Notes under the pieces: model-generated
What the model saw: only the letters and a program-made list of their open reading frames with translations
What the model was told of the DNA's origin: nothing
The model's database searches: none
Position numbers and translations under genes: made by a program
NCBI GenBank assembly: GCA_017438675.1
Contig: JAFRUW010000127.1
Location: 1-5,344 of the forward strand
Source of the DNA: Oscillospiraceae bacterium
Lineage (GTDB): Bacteria; Bacillota; Clostridia; Oscillospirales; Oscillospiraceae
Direction: 5' to 3'
Length of the DNA stretch: 5,344 nucleotides
In this document: positions 4,887-5,344 of the stretch, in pieces
Layout: every line of letters begins with the position of its first letter
How positions within the stretch are numbered: position 1 is the first letter of the stretch

Positions 4887-5344
4887 ATGAAATGCACCCT
4901 TTGCCCGCGGAAATGCGGGGCTGACAGAGAATCGAATATGACCGGCGTATGCGGCGTCCCGGCGGAACCCGTTGTGGCAAGGGCCGGGCTTCACATGTGG
5001 GAGGAGCCCGTTATCAGCGGTACCCGGGGGGCGGGGACGGTGTTCTTCTCCGGTTGCCCGCTAAAGTGCGTATTCTGCCAGAACTATGAGATCAGCACAG
5101 GCGGCTTCGGAAAGCGGATCACCGTCGGCCGCCTGCGGGAGATCTTTCACGAGCTTATAGACGCCGGCGCCCACAACATCGACCTTGTGAACCCCACCCA
5201 CTTCACTCTGCCCATCCTTCAGGCGCTGGAGGGCGAAAAGCTGCCCGTGCCTGTCATTTGGAACAGCGGCGGATATGAGTCCCCGGAATCCCTGCGGCTT
5301 CTTGAAAACAAGGTTGACATGTTCCTTCCGGACATGAAGTATGC
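4887..5344 (+). CDS. PflA-like radical SAM protein (COG1313/PflX type), 3' end cut by the window
   Basis: The first 152 codons of a gene that continues beyond the right edge without a stop. The ATG at 4887 follows GAGGGA with 6-base spacing. The N-terminus has a cysteine cluster CTLCPRKCGADR...GVCG (Cys3, Cys6, Cys10, Cys22), and then the radical SAM iron-sulfur motif CPLKCVFCQN (Cys57, Cys61, Cys64), which would bind a [4Fe-4S] cluster that cleaves S-adenosylmethionine. Further conserved stretches are GAHNIDLVNPTHF (94-106), VIWNSGGYES (123-132) and MFLPDMKY (145-152). The pattern matches the uncharacterised homologues of pyruvate formate-lyase activating enzyme (PflX group) as I recall them. 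The natural substrate of that group is not known to me. It is divergent from zur and shares the intergenic control region, which may mean only chance adjacency. Confidence 0.9.
   Translation, partial: MKCTLCPRKCGADRESNMTGVCGVPAEPVVARAGLHMWEEPVISGTRGAGTVFFSGCPLKCVFCQNYEISTGGFGKRITVGRLREIFHELIDAGAHNIDLVNPTHFTLPILQALEGEKLPVPVIWNSGGYESPESLRLLENKVDMFLPDMKY

Noticed and set aside
4741..4980. 80-codon upstream extension of the zur frame
   Set aside because: It would cross the zur promoter, the inverted repeat and the start of the divergent gene. The GTG at 4740 has its own ribosome binding site and gives the normal family length.

Overview
The window is a zinc-acquisition locus from a low-to-mid-GC Firmicute, most likely a member of the Clostridia (Lachnospiraceae or Oscillospiraceae-like). 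The evidence for this is strong AGGAGG-type ribosome binding sites, sigma-A-type promoters, several N-terminal lipoprotein signals, and a Clostridia-type zinc-binding protein. No close species can be named from sequence alone.

Seven genes lie head-to-tail on the minus strand. In transcription order they are: a Fur-family regulator, probably Zur (4740-4345); a small two-helix membrane protein with a Cys-rich loop (4312-4019); a ZnuA-type zinc-binding lipoprotein (3922-2957); a second lipoprotein with two tandem OB-like domains (2911-2162); the ABC ATPase ZnuC (2122-1412); the permease ZnuB (1419-565); and a third lipoprotein (568-35). The last three are tightly packed, with overlapping start and stop codons. 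A hairpin plus U-rich tract lies between the small membrane protein gene and znuA and may separate the regulator part of the operon from the transporter part.

On the plus strand, diverging from zur, begins a PflA-like radical SAM protein (4887 onward), cut by the right edge. The 146-bp region between zur and this gene holds two back-to-back sigma-A-like promoters. A 24-bp inverted repeat sits at the expected zur transcription start and is a good candidate for the Zur operator.

In the proposed working model, under zinc starvation Zur releases the operator and the operon is expressed. ZnuA captures zinc outside the membrane, and ZnuB and ZnuC import it. The two OB-like lipoproteins with paired cysteines and the small Cys-rich membrane protein are the undescribed part. 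Their position inside the operon suggests accessory roles in extracytoplasmic metal capture, transfer or sensing. There is no sign of mobile elements, tRNA, rRNA or CRISPR.
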